Below, one piece after another: positions 6,767 through 15,022 of a stretch of DNA of 60,580 bases. This DNA is from Pseudomonadota bacterium (GTDB lineage: Bacteria; Pseudomonadota; Gammaproteobacteria; Berkiellales; Berkiellaceae), in assembly GCA_018242045.1 (NCBI GenBank), contig JAFECR010000007.1, positions 1-60,580 on the forward strand. Reading direction: 5' to 3'. The notes below the pieces were generated by a model. That model ran no database searches, was not told where the DNA came from, and saw only the letters and a list, made by a program, of their open reading frames with translations. Position 1 is the first letter of the stretch. The number at the start of each line of letters is the position of its first letter. A program made the position numbers and the translations under genes.

Positions 6767-8329
6767 CTATATGTTAATTCCCAATTTTTGAGGTGCGTCT
6801 TGATCGACAGTTGCTGAAGCATTTTGATTTGATGGCAAGTTTTCTTTTGTGTTTTCAAAAGAAACAAGTAAAGGTGCTGGAAGCGCTTTAACTGTGTGTT
6901 TTTCATGTATTTTTAAGATAATGTCATCAATTTCATTCAAAGATAACATGGTAGATAATGCATCGGTGGTTGAGGTCAAAAAAGCCCCCATTTGAATAGC
7001 TTGATTAGAGTTGTAAAATTCACGGCATATTTTATTGTACCCATCACCATGACTACTATTTACCATCGCATCCAAAAATTCATTTCCAGCTTGATTAGAA
7101 GCTTGGAGAAGGTATTTTGCATATTTGTCACCATATTTCTCACGCATCGTGGCATTAATACTGGTAATATGAAAATATTCTTTTAAATTGGTTTCTTTTT
7201 CAAGTCCATAAAGATGATCTGCACCAACAACGCCAAGGTAATGAGCTTGATTTTTAATAGTAGTATCAGCCATCACTTCATTTCTGTGTTTCATTCCTTC
7301 TGTACTCATTGCCCATTCATAGATAGATTTTGCGCTCATGTTACCATTCTCTTGGGATTTTTCATCAGTTAAGACAGGTCCATTGTGTGCCAAATCAATT
7401 GGAATTACTTTTAAATTCTTTTCTTTCACCATCTTAGTCAATCTTGACCAACGGTTTTCTTGAGTTAATTCATAATCGCCGATTTTATCTTTTTCTAATA
7501 ATAAGCCATCGAAATAATTTAAATGTTGTGCTATTAAACAGAACATGCGCTCAACAACATAACTAAATTTAGTATGATGAGTCTCGCCTATAAGCACTAA
7601 TAATTTTAAATTCTTTTTAATACTCTTGTTTATTTCAGCTTGTAATATATTCAAAATTGAGCAATAAACATCTTCAAGTTTTCTTTCAATGTCGCTAAAA
7701 AAATCAGGCATTTCTTTTTTCATTTTTATTAGTAAAGTGCTGTACATCTCATTTAATACTTCTTGATTGATTTTGGAATTAAAAATGCTTTTGATACGCG
7801 CAATTAAAATTTGTTGGAGGGGCAAATCATGCAAATTAATGACTTGATCAAATACATTCTTATCTGAATATGACTTGATCTTTTCACTAGTATGAAAGGC
7901 GTAATTCTTACAAGGCGCTGTGATATTAGCACCATGGGTTAATAGCAAATTAAATAGTTTGATATCTTGATGATAAATTGCATAATATAATGGTGAAATA
8001 AAGCGCGATCGTTTGGTATCGAAATCTGTTTTATTATTTATATAAAAATTGGGATTTGCCCCTTTTTCAAGCAAAAGGGCGACATCGCTCAACATTTCTG
8101 CAGATAGCGGTTGTTGGGTTGAAAAAATAGATCCGAACTTTGTTCTAAGCAAAGTGTTTTCATCGGGAGGTAGATGATAGTTTTTTCTTCTTTGAGCAAA
8201 ACGGCTAATAAGAGCTCGTTCGGATTCTTCAGTTAGATTATTTTGAGTTAATGATGAGGTTGATTTCGTGTTGCTGTTGAAAGAAGGATTTTTATTTTCT
8301 GAATCTAATTCGCTTGCGCCACGTTTCAT
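6767..8329 (-). CDS. Ankyrin-repeat protein with Tiki/ChaN/EreA-like domain, putative effector (paralogue)
   Basis: The 520-residue protein is collinear with the one at 659-2185. It has a polar N-terminus (MKRGASELDSEN), two ankyrin-like repeats at about 76-140 (SPLYYAIYHQDIKLFNLLLTHGANITA), then the putative enzymatic domain. That domain has GETH at 248-251, KHRNEVM and VVGADHLYG. The conserved GE[ST]H and GAxH motifs in both copies argue that the domain is under selection, while much of the rest differs. The upstream region carries CACTAATCT like its paralogue and the F-box/LRR genes. The substrate is unknown. A role in host interaction is inferred from the ankyrin repeats and the gene neighbourhood. 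Confidence 0.7.
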   Translation of the reverse strand: MKRGASELDSENKNPSFNSNTKSTSSLTQNNLTEESERALISRFAQRRKNYHLPPDENTLLRTKFGSIFSTQQPLSAEMLSDVALLLEKGANPNFYINNKTDFDTKRSRFISPLYYAIYHQDIKLFNLLLTHGANITAPCKNYAFHTSEKIKSYSDKNVFDQVINLHDLPLQQILIARIKSIFNSKINQEVLNEMYSTLLIKMKKEMPDFFSDIERKLEDVYCSILNILQAEINKSIKKNLKLLVLIGETHHTKFSYVVERMFCLIAQHLNYFDGLLLEKDKIGDYELTQENRWSRLTKMVKEKNLKVIPIDLAHNGPVLTDEKSQENGNMSAKSIYEWAMSTEGMKHRNEVMADTTIKNQAHYLGVVGADHLYGLEKETNLKEYFHITSINATMREKYGDKYAKYLLQASNQAGNEFLDAMVNSSHGDGYNKICREFYNSNQAIQMGAFLTSTTDALSTMLSLNEIDDIILKIHEKHTVKALPAPLLVSFENTKENLPSNQNASATVDQDAPQKLGINI

Positions 8330-8467
8330 AATTAAATAGCCTTAAATCTCATTCCAATAAGGCAGCATATAGCACTGTAAAAATATAATCAAATAGAAGC
8401 AGATTAGTGGCACATTAACCATCTTGAAATGAACACGTGCAATGTCTCTATAGGTAATATTTTGCCT

Positions 8468-8491
8468 ACAGCCTCATCTTGATGAGGCTGT
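8468..8491. terminator. Strong hairpin at the 3' end of the HTH gene
   Basis: ACAGCCTCATC (8468-8478) and GATGAGGCTGT (8481-8491) form a perfect 11-bp stem with a two-base gap between arms. It overlaps the last codons of the gene at 8474-8845. No long T-run follows on either strand, so it may stabilise the transcript end rather than be a classic Rho-independent terminator. Confidence 0.5.
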
Positions 8492-8845
8492 ATTAGGCGG
8501 TAATGTCAGCATTATATTATATTCAGTTTGCATCATTTCTTTTGTTAATTTTCCATAGTGCACAGGGATATTTGCAATTAAACCACCCATGGTTCTTAAG
8601 CGTGTGAGAACGCGATGTATCTTCTGTGAAGACTTATGCACCGCGGTTGATATTTGTTCGTAACTATACGAACATGAGAACGGCGGGTTACTTGCACTCT
8701 GGTTAGCGAAAAGCCATAGCCATAAGTATTTTTCATCCTCAGTAAGATGAGCATGATTGATTATTTCTTTAAGGCAAGCGAAACATTGGATTAAAGAACG
8801 TTGTTTCACCGCGCAAGTAACGGGCAAAGAAGAAGCGTCTAACAT
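8474..8845 (-). CDS. Small helix-turn-helix protein, function unknown
   Basis: The 123-residue protein has a predicted winged-helix-like stretch at about 60-90 (YSYEQISTAVHKSSQKIHRVLTRLRTMGG). Before it lies a helical, tryptophan-rich segment (DEKYLWLWLFANQS). The arrangement resembles replication-initiator-like or conjugation-associated HTH proteins, but no family can be named with confidence. A decayed copy is at 4695-4815. It probably binds DNA. Confidence 0.5.
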   Translation of the reverse strand: MLDASSLPVTCAVKQRSLIQCFACLKEIINHAHLTEDEKYLWLWLFANQSASNPPFSCSYSYEQISTAVHKSSQKIHRVLTRLRTMGGLIANIPVHYGKLTKEMMQTEYNIMLTLPPNTASSR

Positions 8846-9115
8846 AACTTCCCTATTAGTTCAGGTTTGATAAGTAACCAAAGAAACGACTATTTCAGCG
8901 TTTTTTTGTTAAAAACCAATAAGTTGTGTTGGACTTTTGAAAAAGTGAAAGATGTGTTAAATTCGCGCTCAGACATGGGCGGAAAACTCCTTGTAAGTTT
9001 TTTGCTTGTGTTTAGCACTGTGGGAGATGTTCCGATCTTCCACGGTGCGCAGCGTTAATTAAAGCCGTAATTTACAGCTTTAAAAGCGCTAGCGTGTATA
9101 GTAACTGAAAATTTT

Positions 9116-9655
9116 TTAGGTGCCAATAGTGCCTAAATAAGTATTTTTTAATTTGACGTAATTTTGCGCGCTGTATTGTATAAACGCCAGTTCTTCATCA
9201 CTCAAGCGTCGTTTTTTCACTGCAGGCGCTCCTAACCACAGATAACCACTTTCTAACACTTTGCCAGGGCTTACCAAACTGCCTGCAGCAAGAATAACAT
9301 TTGGCTCAATCATCGCTTTGTCTAAAACAATTGAACCCATGCCAATAATGCAGTCATTAGAAATGGTACAAGCATGTAAGGTAACATGATGTCCTACCGT
9401 TACCCCTTTGCCGATGATTAAAGGAGAACCGCCCGGGTGGTATTTGCTATCATGGGTGACATGCAGCACACAATTATCTTGGATATTGGTATTTTCTCCT
9501 ATCTGGATATGATGGATATCGCCTCGAACGCTGGCAAAGGGCCAGATAGAGCAATCCTTTGCGATGGTGACATTGCCTATAATGACGGCCATATCATCGA
9601 TGTAAACATTTTGGTCTATTGAAGGGGTAAATTGCTGGAAAGGCCGTATCGCCAT
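9116..9655 (-). CDS. yrdA: Gamma-carbonic anhydrase-family protein (YrdA-like)
   Basis: The product is a left-handed beta-helix protein with hexapeptide repeats (IGENTNIQDNCVLHVTH, VTVGHHVTLHAC, IGMGSIVLD). The histidines in VLHVT, GHHV and LHAC fit the zinc ligands of the gamma-carbonic anhydrase family, and FASVRGD is the conserved turn. It probably forms a trimeric metal-binding enzyme in the cytoplasm; activity in YrdA-type members is not well settled. The start is placed at 9655 (MAIRPFQQF), 8-9 bases after GAGAGG, rather than at the earlier in-frame ATGs. It is divergently transcribed from prlC. Confidence 0.85.
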   Translation of the reverse strand: MAIRPFQQFTPSIDQNVYIDDMAVIIGNVTIAKDCSIWPFASVRGDIHHIQIGENTNIQDNCVLHVTHDSKYHPGGSPLIIGKGVTVGHHVTLHACTISNDCIIGMGSIVLDKAMIEPNVILAAGSLVSPGKVLESGYLWLGAPAVKKRRLSDEELAFIQYSAQNYVKLKNTYLGTIGT

Positions 9656-9768
9656 GACATTCATCCTCTCTAAGTGCACTCACTAACTGTTTATAATGGC
9701 TTTTGTTTAGCCTCAGGTTACATTATCCTAATTTATTCCCAAAACTGTGGCAGATATAGGTAGCATTA

Positions 9769-11811
9769 ATGAAGAATCCATTACTGACAGATAACCCCCT
9801 ACCCCCTTTTAATTCGATAGAAGCGCAACATGTGGAACCTGCTATTACCACCTTGATAAGCCATAATTTACAAGCTATCGATCAATTGGTGGCTAAACAA
9901 CAAACACCCACTTGGGAAAATTTGGTATTACCTATAGAAGATTTGGATGACACCTTAAACAAAGCCTGGTCGCCGGTAGGGCATCTTAATTCCGTGCTGA
10001 ATACCCCTGAATTACGCAATGCCTATAATAATTGCTTACCTAAATTATCGGATTATGCGACGCAAGTTGGCCAAAATCAGGCTTTATATGAGGCTTATGT
10101 TAAATTACAAACAAGCGAGAGTTTTAAAGCGCTTACAATAGAGCAGCAAAAGGTCATTACCAACGCTATTCGTGATTTTAAATTGTCTGGGGTGGCGCTT
10201 GCGCCTTTGGCGCGTGAGCAATTTGCAAAGTTAAGCCAGACATTAACTCAGCTTGAAAGTCAGTTTCAAGATAACGTGATGGATGCAACCGATCACTGGC
10301 ATCTTGATATTCAAGACAGTCAATTATTGGCCGGATTACCAGAACAAGCCATCAAAATGGCAAAACAAGTTGCCGAGAAGGCCAATATTCAAGGTTGGCG
10401 CTTAACGCTCGATTTTCCTTGTTACCAATCGATTATCACCTATGCAGACAACAGGCAATTAAGAAAGCAAATCCATGAAGCTTACTTTACACGCGCTTCA
10501 GATTTAGGGCCAGATGCTGGAAAATTTGATAATTCATCCTTAATGGAAAAGATTATTGAAATACGCCATGAAATGGCAAATCTTTTGGGGTTTGAAAATT
10601 ATGCCAAGCGATCTTTGGCAAAGAAAATGGCTAAATCGACAGAGCAAGTGTTAACCTTCTTGCAAGATTTGGCCGAAAAAGCAAAACCTTTTGCGCAAAA
10701 AGAATTTACAGAATTGCAAGTTTTTGCCAAAGGAGAATATGACGTTGAAAAATTAGAACCTTGGGATATTGCCTATTACAGTGAAAAGTTACGTCAAAAA
10801 CGTTTTGCCATTTCTCAAGAAACCTTGCGCCCTTATTTTCCTGCTCCCAGAGTCATTACGGGCATGTTTGAAGTGGTTAAACGCTTATATGGTTTACAAA
10901 TCAAAGCAAAAGCAAATGTTGAAACCTGGCACAGCGATGTGCAGTTTTATGAAATTTACGACGATGTTGGTAATTTACGAGGACAATTTTATTTAGATTT
11001 ATTTGCCCGCAACCAAAAAAGAGGTGGGGCATGGATGGATGAAGCCAGGGTAAGAAGGCGCTTAAGCAATAACGAAATACAAAATCCGGTTGCTTATTTA
11101 ACGTGTAATTTTCGTGCGCCAGTCGGGGATATGCCTTCTTTATTAACCCATGATGAAGTATTAACCTTATTTCATGAGTTTGGCCATGGGTTACATCATC
11201 TTGTAACAAAAATGGAATGTGCTAGCGTTTCTGGTATTAATGGTGTTGCTTGGGATGCGGTGGAATTACCCAGTCAATTTATGGAAAATTGGTGTTGGGA
11301 AAAGGAAGCACTTGCTTTTATCTCTGGCCATTATCAAACGCAAGAGCCATTACCAGATGATTTACTGGAAAAGATCCAGCGTGCCAGAAATTTTCAATCG
11401 GGTATGATGTTATTGCGCCAATTAGAATTTAGTATTTTTGATTTTCGACTTCACCTTGAATTTACGCCAGAAAAAGGGGCACGAGTTCAAAGCATTTTAG
11501 ATGAAGTGCGCGCACAATATAGCGTAACCCCCATTGCGCCCTACAACCGTTTTCAACATAGTTTTGCGCATATTTTTGCTGGTGGTTATGCCGCCGGTTA
11601 TTATAGCTATTTATGGGCAGAAGTTTTGTCCCAAGATGCTTATGCCAAGTTTGAAGAAGATGGTATTTTCAATGCAAAAACTGGGCAAGACTTTTTGCAC
11701 AAAATTTTGGAAAAAGGGGGCAGTATTGAACCTGAAATATTATTTAAAGATTTTCGTGGCAGAGATCCTGAAATTGGGGCATTGTTGCGTCATCGTGGAT
11801 TAGTGGAATAG
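9769..11811 (+). CDS. prlC: Oligopeptidase A (M3 metallopeptidase)
   Basis: The 680-residue protein matches the family length. The zinc motif HEFGH is at 469-473 inside LFHEFGHGLHH. Conserved C-terminal elements include FQHSFAHIFAGGYAAGYYSYLWAEVL, which carries the substrate-binding tyrosines. It degrades short peptides, including cleaved signal peptides, in the cytoplasm. In many gammaproteobacteria prlC is followed by rsmJ; here rsmJ lies 10 kb away, so the order has been rearranged. A small stem-loop follows at 11832-11850. Confidence 0.95.
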   Translation: MKNPLLTDNPLPPFNSIEAQHVEPAITTLISHNLQAIDQLVAKQQTPTWENLVLPIEDLDDTLNKAWSPVGHLNSVLNTPELRNAYNNCLPKLSDYATQVGQNQALYEAYVKLQTSESFKALTIEQQKVITNAIRDFKLSGVALAPLAREQFAKLSQTLTQLESQFQDNVMDATDHWHLDIQDSQLLAGLPEQAIKMAKQVAEKANIQGWRLTLDFPCYQSIITYADNRQLRKQIHEAYFTRASDLGPDAGKFDNSSLMEKIIEIRHEMANLLGFENYAKRSLAKKMAKSTEQVLTFLQDLAEKAKPFAQKEFTELQVFAKGEYDVEKLEPWDIAYYSEKLRQKRFAISQETLRPYFPAPRVITGMFEVVKRLYGLQIKAKANVETWHSDVQFYEIYDDVGNLRGQFYLDLFARNQKRGGAWMDEARVRRRLSNNEIQNPVAYLTCNFRAPVGDMPSLLTHDEVLTLFHEFGHGLHHLVTKMECASVSGINGVAWDAVELPSQFMENWCWEKEALAFISGHYQTQEPLPDDLLEKIQRARNFQSGMMLLRQLEFSIFDFRLHLEFTPEKGARVQSILDEVRAQYSVTPIAPYNRFQHSFAHIFAGGYAAGYYSYLWAEVLSQDAYAKFEEDGIFNAKTGQDFLHKILEKGGSIEPEILFKDFRGRDPEIGALLRHRGLVE

Positions 11812-11831
11812 CAAAGACGATATACACTTAA

Positions 11832-11850
11832 AGCGTATTTTTAATACGCT
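11832..11850 (+). terminator. Probable terminator after prlC
   Basis: AGCGTAT and ATACGCT form a 7-bp stem with a TTTTA loop, followed by ATAATTTTTATT. The T-rich tail is interrupted, so termination may be incomplete. Confidence 0.5.
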
Positions 11851-12027
11851 ATAATTTTTATTGTTAGGCTAATCGAAGGGCGTTGTAAATATAATGCAGG
11901 GCTATCTTTTTCATCAGCACCTATTTATAATCGATCTTATGGCTAAATTTTTAACGTCAAATCAAACATGTTTTTTCACAAAACATCTGTTTGCAGTATA
12001 GTCATTTCACACGTACGCGAGGTAATT

Positions 12028-12234
12028 ATGAAAAGAGCTAAGCGAGATATGACCGAAAGAGCATTTAAACTCGGGTATAATCAAGGATTAAAAGGGCATG
12101 CCAAAGAACGCTGTCCTTACCAAGATTCAGATAAAAGAGGACAGTGGATGGGAGGATGGCGCCAGGGACATGCCTTTTACGTGGCAGGCTATCGTTCAAA
12201 AGCTCCTGCAGAAATGGGGCTAGGATTAGGATAG
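12028..12234 (+). CDS. rmf: Ribosome modulation factor
   Basis: From ATG at 12028 the 68-residue protein begins MKRAKRDMTERAFKLGYNQGL. It contains KERCPYQ and QWMGGWRQG, the hallmark segments of RMF. RMF binds the 30S subunit in stationary phase or starvation and promotes 100S ribosome dimers. A GAGG site lies seven bases before the start. An earlier in-frame start at 11968 would add 20 unrelated residues and is rejected. A strong terminator follows at 12253-12277. An intact rmf suggests that the organism retains a dormant or starved state. Confidence 0.93.
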   Translation: MKRAKRDMTERAFKLGYNQGLKGHAKERCPYQDSDKRGQWMGGWRQGHAFYVAGYRSKAPAEMGLGLG

Positions 12235-12252
12235 TTTCAAAAAGTAATCATT

Positions 12253-12277
12253 AAAACCCTGCTTTAGCAGGGTTTTT
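12253..12277 (+). terminator. Rho-independent terminator after rmf
   Basis: AAAACCCTGC (12253-12262), loop TTTA, then GCAGGGTTTTT gives a 10-bp stem running into five T residues. It should end the rmf transcript before the next gene. Confidence 0.9.
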
Positions 12278-12324
12278 CATTTGAAGGTCCTAAACAATCA
12301 TCAAATAAATGGGGAGGATACGAT

Positions 12325-13707
12325 ATGCTTACTTTGATGGAATATAATCCACAGGAAAAAGATGAGAAAAAACGCTTTTTTGAGCATTGGAGATATGATT
12401 ATAACACTGAAGCAAAAAGTTATAACAAAGGTATTGAGGCAAAAACGCAAGCAGAAAAAGCCATACATTTTTTTGATAAGTTAGAATATATTAAACGGTT
12501 TACTATCCCGCAAAGAATCATGCCAAGATACGACGATCGTCATGGGCAAGTGTTTAAGGAAGAAAGAGAGCTGATGATGGCCTCTTATGCCAACTTAATT
12601 GTGGCATTTTTGAGTGAAGAAGCGATTAAAAGTTATAATGATGAATTGGCATTTAGAATTGCAAATTATAAAGGTTGGCATGATAGCCGTCGCCAACCCA
12701 TTAATGCTATTGACTATATTAATCAACTGCCAGACGAGTTAAAGCGTCAGCCTGCGATCCAAGCAAAAATTCAAGAGATAAAAAAAGCATCCACAAAGCC
12801 ATCAACAATACTTTCGCCGCCTCCTCCAATCCCATCAATTGCTCCTTCAAAAACTAAAAAGGATCTTACTGATCAGGCTATTACCCTGTTTAAAGAAATA
12901 TTTCAGCATTCATCCTTGATGTCCAAGATAGATCAGATGCTAACAGTAGATGCCGATAATCAAACTTTGAGTATTAATATACAAGCATTTAGCAAACAAA
13001 GAAAAGAGACTTTTATTTCTTTATTAAAGAGTATCAGTGAAAATTTGGTTGTCGAAGGCAATCAAATTCGAGTAACACAACCCTTTTTAACCGATTTTGC
13101 AGCTAAGGCGGCAAAAGGAGATGTTACTATTGATAGAATGAAACTTTTTATTTCATATCAATTTGCGACTATGGCTAAACCTGAGCAAGCACCACTTTTT
13201 AGTGTCACGCCTGCTCCCACTTTAACGCCGAGCAAAGACATGAAAGATGCCATACAGGTTGGAAAGAATGCCAATACTGTTGTTGAAACCCCAACTTCGT
13301 TTGAAGCATTTAAAAAAGACATAGAAATAAATAAAAAAAATTATGGGATTGCGGATATTAAACCAATTGAAAAAGATCTGCTCGAGCTCAATTGTTATAA
13401 AGATGCTGCAAAAGAACAAGGAAGCATCAAGGTTTATGCGCAGAAAGTGCAGAGCACGGGCGGTGTTTCGCTTTTGGTTAATACAAAGCAAGAGGATTTG
13501 AAATCAGCTGTAGATAAAGCATGCATGTTGGCCGTACAAACGGCAAAGCCAGGCGCAACTCTAGCAATCCCAGACACGCTTTCTAATGATCTTAAAAAGC
13601 TTGCACATGAAAGCCTTAAAAATGCACTCACAATATCAAAAAGAAACGATATTATTATGCGAGACATTCAAGTGAAGCCATCGATACAAAAGAAATTAAG
13701 TAATTAA
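12325..13707 (+). CDS. Unrecognised 460-residue protein, possible effector
   Basis: I do not recognise a family. The N-terminal ~165 residues are charged and probably helical (RFFEHWRYDYNTEAKSYNKG). A proline-rich linker follows at about 166-180 (SPPPPIPSIAPS), then a helical region around 180-290, and a second linker near 295-310. The C-terminal domain (~330-460) has alternating strands and helices (SIKVYAQKVQSTGGVSLLVNT). There is no signal peptide or membrane segment. GGGAGG lies eight bases before the ATG. The Pro-linked modular build in a genome with several eukaryote-like proteins makes a secreted effector possible, but nothing in the sequence proves it. Confidence 0.6.
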   Translation: MLTLMEYNPQEKDEKKRFFEHWRYDYNTEAKSYNKGIEAKTQAEKAIHFFDKLEYIKRFTIPQRIMPRYDDRHGQVFKEERELMMASYANLIVAFLSEEAIKSYNDELAFRIANYKGWHDSRRQPINAIDYINQLPDELKRQPAIQAKIQEIKKASTKPSTILSPPPPIPSIAPSKTKKDLTDQAITLFKEIFQHSSLMSKIDQMLTVDADNQTLSINIQAFSKQRKETFISLLKSISENLVVEGNQIRVTQPFLTDFAAKAAKGDVTIDRMKLFISYQFATMAKPEQAPLFSVTPAPTLTPSKDMKDAIQVGKNANTVVETPTSFEAFKKDIEINKKNYGIADIKPIEKDLLELNCYKDAAKEQGSIKVYAQKVQSTGGVSLLVNTKQEDLKSAVDKACMLAVQTAKPGATLAIPDTLSNDLKKLAHESLKNALTISKRNDIIMRDIQVKPSIQKKLSN

Positions 13708-13712
13708 AAAGA

Positions 13713-13805
13713 TCAGGCTTTACAGTTAAGCCAAGCGTCCTCATAACTAAAGCTTAATTGTCCTGGAGACAATTTTGATAAAATGCCAACCAATGCTTCG
13801 TTCAT
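13713..13805 (-). pseudogene. hipA: hipA N-terminal remnant
   Basis: On the minus strand, from ATG at 13805, the frame reads MNEALVGILSKLSPGQLSFSYEDAWLNCKA and stops. VGxLxxxxxGxLxFxYxxxWL is the N-terminal pattern of the HipA kinase. The remaining ~400 codons are missing. It lies downstream of the broken hipB at 13820-14052, in the usual B-A order. Confidence 0.65.
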
Positions 13806-13837
13806 ATATACCCGTTCTACTATGAATTTAGGTCTTC
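13806..13837. repeat. 32-bp repeat, inverted copy of 4646-4677
   Basis: The 32 bases are an exact reverse complement of 4646-4677. They span the junction of the hipB and hipA remnants and supply the hipB fragment's stop codon. Confidence 0.7.
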
Positions 13838-14052
13838 TTTTTTATCCTGGACAATAAGTTCTAAGTCAAGTGCCGCTAATAATCTAAATAAGGTACCAAG
13901 CCGGTGCCATGGGCGCCTTGTTCAATGCTTGAAATGGTGGTTTGATCAACGTTAAAGTTCATGCCGGCATCATATTGCGTTATTTTTTTAGCCTTTCTTG
14001 AGCGCTTAATGAAGTGACCGAGGGCTTCTGGGGAAGTGATTACCTGTTTCAT
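13820..14052 (-). pseudogene. hipB: hipB-like XRE antitoxin, frameshifted
   Basis: From ATG at 14052 the minus strand reads MKQVITSPEALGHFIKRSRKA, then ITQYDAGMNFNVDQTTISSIEQGA. This is a HipB-type Xre helix-turn-helix. The frame then breaks near 13900. The next frame continues with RLGTLFRLLAALDLELIVQDKKED, the typical HipB C-terminus (xTRLxTLFxxLAALDLEL). A single indel therefore separates the two halves. With the hipA fragment it is a decayed hipBA locus. Confidence 0.75.
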
Positions 14053-14087
14053 ATTGGTTAGCCAAAATGATAAATGATAAAATCATT

Positions 14088-14134
14088 TTATAGCTGTAGT
14101 GCCATATTTTAAATTTATGGCTTTACAGCTATAA
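14088..14134. repeat. Inverted repeat between bioC and hipB remnant
   Basis: TTATAGCTGTA (14088-14098) pairs with TACAGCTATAA (14124-14134). Inside, GCCATA (14101-14106) pairs with TATGGC (14116-14121). The nested palindrome covers the end of bioC. It could act as a bioC terminator hairpin or as the operator of the old hipBA operon; there is no clear T-run. Confidence 0.55.
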
Positions 14135-15022
14135 AGCAGTTTGTTTTTTTAAAACAGGGATTTTTGCTGGGATGCGCACATAGCCATCACTGTCTTGTGG
14201 ATAATGTTGGCGCTCTTGTTGGCAGGCATGACCGTAAATAACTTCATAAGTGGCAGGATAAAAGCCATCCAATTGTTTATGCTGTTCATACGCTTGGATC
14301 ATGCTTTTAAAAAGGTGTTTTGTGGTTAAGCTTTTAACACGCGTTTCATTCATATTACGGGCGCCGGTTGCTTTAAGATCAACTAAAAGTTGTTTCACAC
14401 TAGGATAGGTTGCCTTGATCATTTCCATATCAACCACCGGATCAGAAAAATAAGCGTTTAACATTAAATCACCGATATCATGCATATCAAGAAAATCATT
14501 GACATGCGTGGTGGGATTAACGGCTTTAAAAGCAAGGCGTAATTCAAATAAGGTTTGAGGACCAAGCGTGCTGAAAAACAACATACCGTTGGGTTTTAAT
14601 ACCCTTTGAAACTCAGCAAAAACATGATTTAAGGAAAAACACCACTGCAAGGTCAGATTGGAAAAAATAAGATCAAAAGAAGCGTTTGCAAAGGGCAAAG
14701 ATTCTGTGTCACCACAAATATAAAAAGGCTTATTTTTCCAAAGATGCCAAGGTTGTTTACTTTTGGCAAAATGCGTCATGCCTTGTGCTAAATCAAGCCC
14801 AAGGATCTGACTTTTTGGGAATTTTTGCTGTAAAAGTCGGGTGATATAGCCTGTTCCTGCGCCGACATCTAAAATAGTGCAAGGCGCGTGTTTTATTAAA
14901 TCAAGCCTTTCAAGCAAGCGATGCCCAATTTCCTTTTGTACAAAAGCGGCAGCATCATAGGTGGTTGCCGCTAAGCTAAAAGAGCGCGCGATATCCGCTT
15001 TTTTGACAGGATTGGCATTCAT
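14129..15022 (-). CDS. bioC: Malonyl-ACP O-methyltransferase BioC
   Basis: The 297-residue class I SAM-dependent methyltransferase has motif I ILDVGAGTGYITRLL at about 50-64, then GLDLAQGM and FDLIFSNLTLQWC. It has the BioC N-terminus KKADIARSFSLAATTYD. BioC methylates malonyl-ACP to start pimelate synthesis for biotin. The gene overlaps bioB by four bases (ATGA), so the two are co-translated. The other biotin genes (bioA, bioF, bioD, bioH) are not in this window. Confidence 0.92.
   Translation of the reverse strand: MNANPVKKADIARSFSLAATTYDAAAFVQKEIGHRLLERLDLIKHAPCTILDVGAGTGYITRLLQQKFPKSQILGLDLAQGMTHFAKSKQPWHLWKNKPFYICGDTESLPFANASFDLIFSNLTLQWCFSLNHVFAEFQRVLKPNGMLFFSTLGPQTLFELRLAFKAVNPTTHVNDFLDMHDIGDLMLNAYFSDPVVDMEMIKATYPSVKQLLVDLKATGARNMNETRVKSLTTKHLFKSMIQAYEQHKQLDGFYPATYEVIYGHACQQERQHYPQDSDGYVRIPAKIPVLKKQTAL

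Noticed and set aside
8867..9058. 63-codon open frame on the + strand
   Set aside because: No ribosome site, no family features, and parts of the region resemble the decayed segment near 4800-4850, so it looks like non-coding debris.
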